5,788 nucleotides of DNA from Promethearchaeota archaeon (lineage in GTDB: Archaea > Asgardarchaeota > Lokiarchaeia > Sigyniarchaeales > SOKP01). The translations under genes were made by a program, and so were the position numbers. A model generated the notes under the pieces. The model was not told where the DNA came from. It was given only the letters and a program-made list of their open reading frames with translations, and made no database searches. Shown in pieces: positions 4,741 to 5,788 of this stretch. Each line of letters begins with the position of its first letter. Position 1 is the stretch's first letter. The stretch spans positions 1 through 5,788 of the forward strand of contig SDNM01000114.1 of NCBI GenBank assembly GCA_004524385.1, written 5' to 3'.

Positions 4741-5788
4741 ATGAATCAAAGAAAAGAACCTTTAACAGAATTTAAATTATCTAAAGAGAGTTTTATCTCT
4801 AATTTATTTAAGATAATTCCAGAAATGGAGAGAATCAGAAATAAAGCTGAAGAAATCTTATTAGAAATTCAAGAACCAAAGACTAAGGTTTTAGCACCTA
4901 ATTTAGAAGTTATTCAAGCTGATTTAGAAAAAATTTGTAGCCTTCCACACAGAAGAATAGGAACAGAAGAGGCTCATGAAATAGAAAATTTCATAGAAAA
5001 GCAATTTAAAGAATTAGGAATTAAGAATGTGAAAAAGGAAGCTTTTGAAGTCATTAATTGGGTTGCTACTAATTGGAAATTGAGTATTATAACAAAAGAT
5101 GATACAATTGAAATTCCATGCTTTTATGTATTGAACACAGAATTCACGGATAAAAAAGGATTAACAGCTCCATTAGTTTATGTAGGTACGGGCAGAGAAA
5201 GGGATTTTAAAAGAAAAGATGTTAAGGATAAAATTGTCATTGCTGAGATCGAATTTCCAACGTTACCTCTTGGTAAACTATTAAGTACAGCAAAACCATA
5301 TTATATTTCAGACCCCACTAAGTCAATTGACGAATTTACAGAAATTATATTAACATTTGCTCTTCTAAACTTTCCACCACAAGCACTAGGAGGATTGCCA
5401 AGAAGTGATTCAGTGTATTGGCGAGCTGTTGAAAGAGGAGCATTGGGACTAATTTTAATTCTAAGAGATTATCCTTCAAATATAAATAGTCATTGGGGGC
5501 CATATGATGGATCAATGAAACCTTTACCAGCGCTTTATGTTGGAAAATATGACGGAATGAAAGTTAGAGAATTAGCTAAAACACCTAATTCTCAAGGTAC
5601 TATAATTCTTGAAGGCTATAAAGAGACAAGTAAAGCAAATAACATTTGGGGGATATTACCGGGGCAATCGGAAGAAATGATAATGGTTTCCTCTCATACA
5701 GATTCGGCTTTTAAAGGAGCATCAGAAGATGGTACTGGAGTTGCAATGGTTCTTGCTCAATTAAGAGCATGGTCAAAAATTCCTATAG
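4741..5788 (+). CDS. M28-family metallopeptidase with PA-like insert, 3' truncated by window
   Basis: The frame opens at ATG 4741 and is uninterrupted for 349 codons to the window edge, so the C-terminal half of the catalytic domain is missing. Residues about 55-105 form the N-terminal helix-strand part of an M28-type zinc exopeptidase (LEKICSLPHRRIGTEEAHEI, 62-81). A PA-like insert spans about 140-290, with APLVYVG (143-149) and VYWRAVERGALGLILIL (225-241). The catalytic domain resumes with NIWGILPGQ (301-309). The first zinc-site motif is SSHTDS (317-322): His319 is the expected ligand and Asp321 the supporting carboxylate. EDGTG (329-333) follows as the bridging-carboxylate turn, with Glu329 aligning to the usual Asp. 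The remaining ligands lie beyond the window. The N-terminus (1-50) is charged, with no signal peptide or membrane helix, so a cytoplasmic aminopeptidase or peptide-scavenging role is likely. It probably shares an operon with the PK_C gene. Confidence 0.85.
   Translation, partial: MNQRKEPLTEFKLSKESFISNLFKIIPEMERIRNKAEEILLEIQEPKTKVLAPNLEVIQADLEKICSLPHRRIGTEEAHEIENFIEKQFKELGIKNVKKEAFEVINWVATNWKLSIITKDDTIEIPCFYVLNTEFTDKKGLTAPLVYVGTGRERDFKRKDVKDKIVIAEIEFPTLPLGKLLSTAKPYYISDPTKSIDEFTEIILTFALLNFPPQALGGLPRSDSVYWRAVERGALGLILILRDYPSNINSHWGPYDGSMKPLPALYVGKYDGMKVRELAKTPNSQGTIILEGYKETSKANNIWGILPGQSEEMIMVSSHTDSAFKGASEDGTGVAMVLAQLRAWSKIPI

Noticed and set aside
1..5788. Mobile element, CRISPR array, tRNA or defence system
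   Set aside because: No transposase, integrase, regular repeat-spacer pattern, cloverleaf or defence-type domain was seen on either strand; all sizeable frames are metabolic or peptidase genes.

Overview
The window looks like a piece of an AT-rich archaeal genome, most likely from an Asgard (Lokiarchaeota-type) lineage. This is inferred from several things. The sparsely counted intergenic stretches have very low G+C (about 12% in 161-290 and 4021-4080), while gene bodies are visibly richer. TATA-like boxes lie about 25-27 bases before some start codons. T-rich tracts without hairpins follow genes. The protein variants also feel familiar from that group. No rRNA or other marker is present, so the assignment is tentative.

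Layout: bases 1-160 hold the 5' part of a minus-strand gene running off the left edge (probably the N-terminal region of a 4Fe-4S protein family). Bases 291-1325 (minus) encode a complete nitronate monooxygenase/FabK-type flavoprotein. A 215-base divergent intergenic region separates it from a complete 390-residue 3-hydroxyacyl-CoA dehydrogenase at 1541-2713 (plus). Next comes a zinc-dependent medium-chain dehydrogenase at about 2792-3775 (plus). Its homologous N-terminus has no ordinary start codon: either an ATT start or a one-base indel is needed. A small minus-strand membrane protein (3761-3970) converges on it and overlaps its 3' end by 15 bases. After an AT-rich promoter region comes a stand-alone pyruvate-kinase C-terminal-domain protein (4127-4711). 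It is followed after 29 bases by an M28-type metallopeptidase that runs off the right edge (4741-5788).

Functionally, the left and middle parts are redox and acyl-CoA metabolism: a flavin-dependent oxidoreductase, an NAD-dependent beta-hydroxyacyl-CoA dehydrogenase, and an NAD-type alcohol/polyol dehydrogenase. The flavoprotein and the hydroxyacyl-CoA dehydrogenase are divergently transcribed and could share control. The PK_C protein and the peptidase form a likely two-gene operon of unclear joint purpose. I see no mobile element, CRISPR array, RNA gene or defence-like system. The points most worth checking are the odd start of the dehydrogenase, its missing structural-zinc loop, the overlapping small membrane gene, and the PK_C-peptidase pairing.
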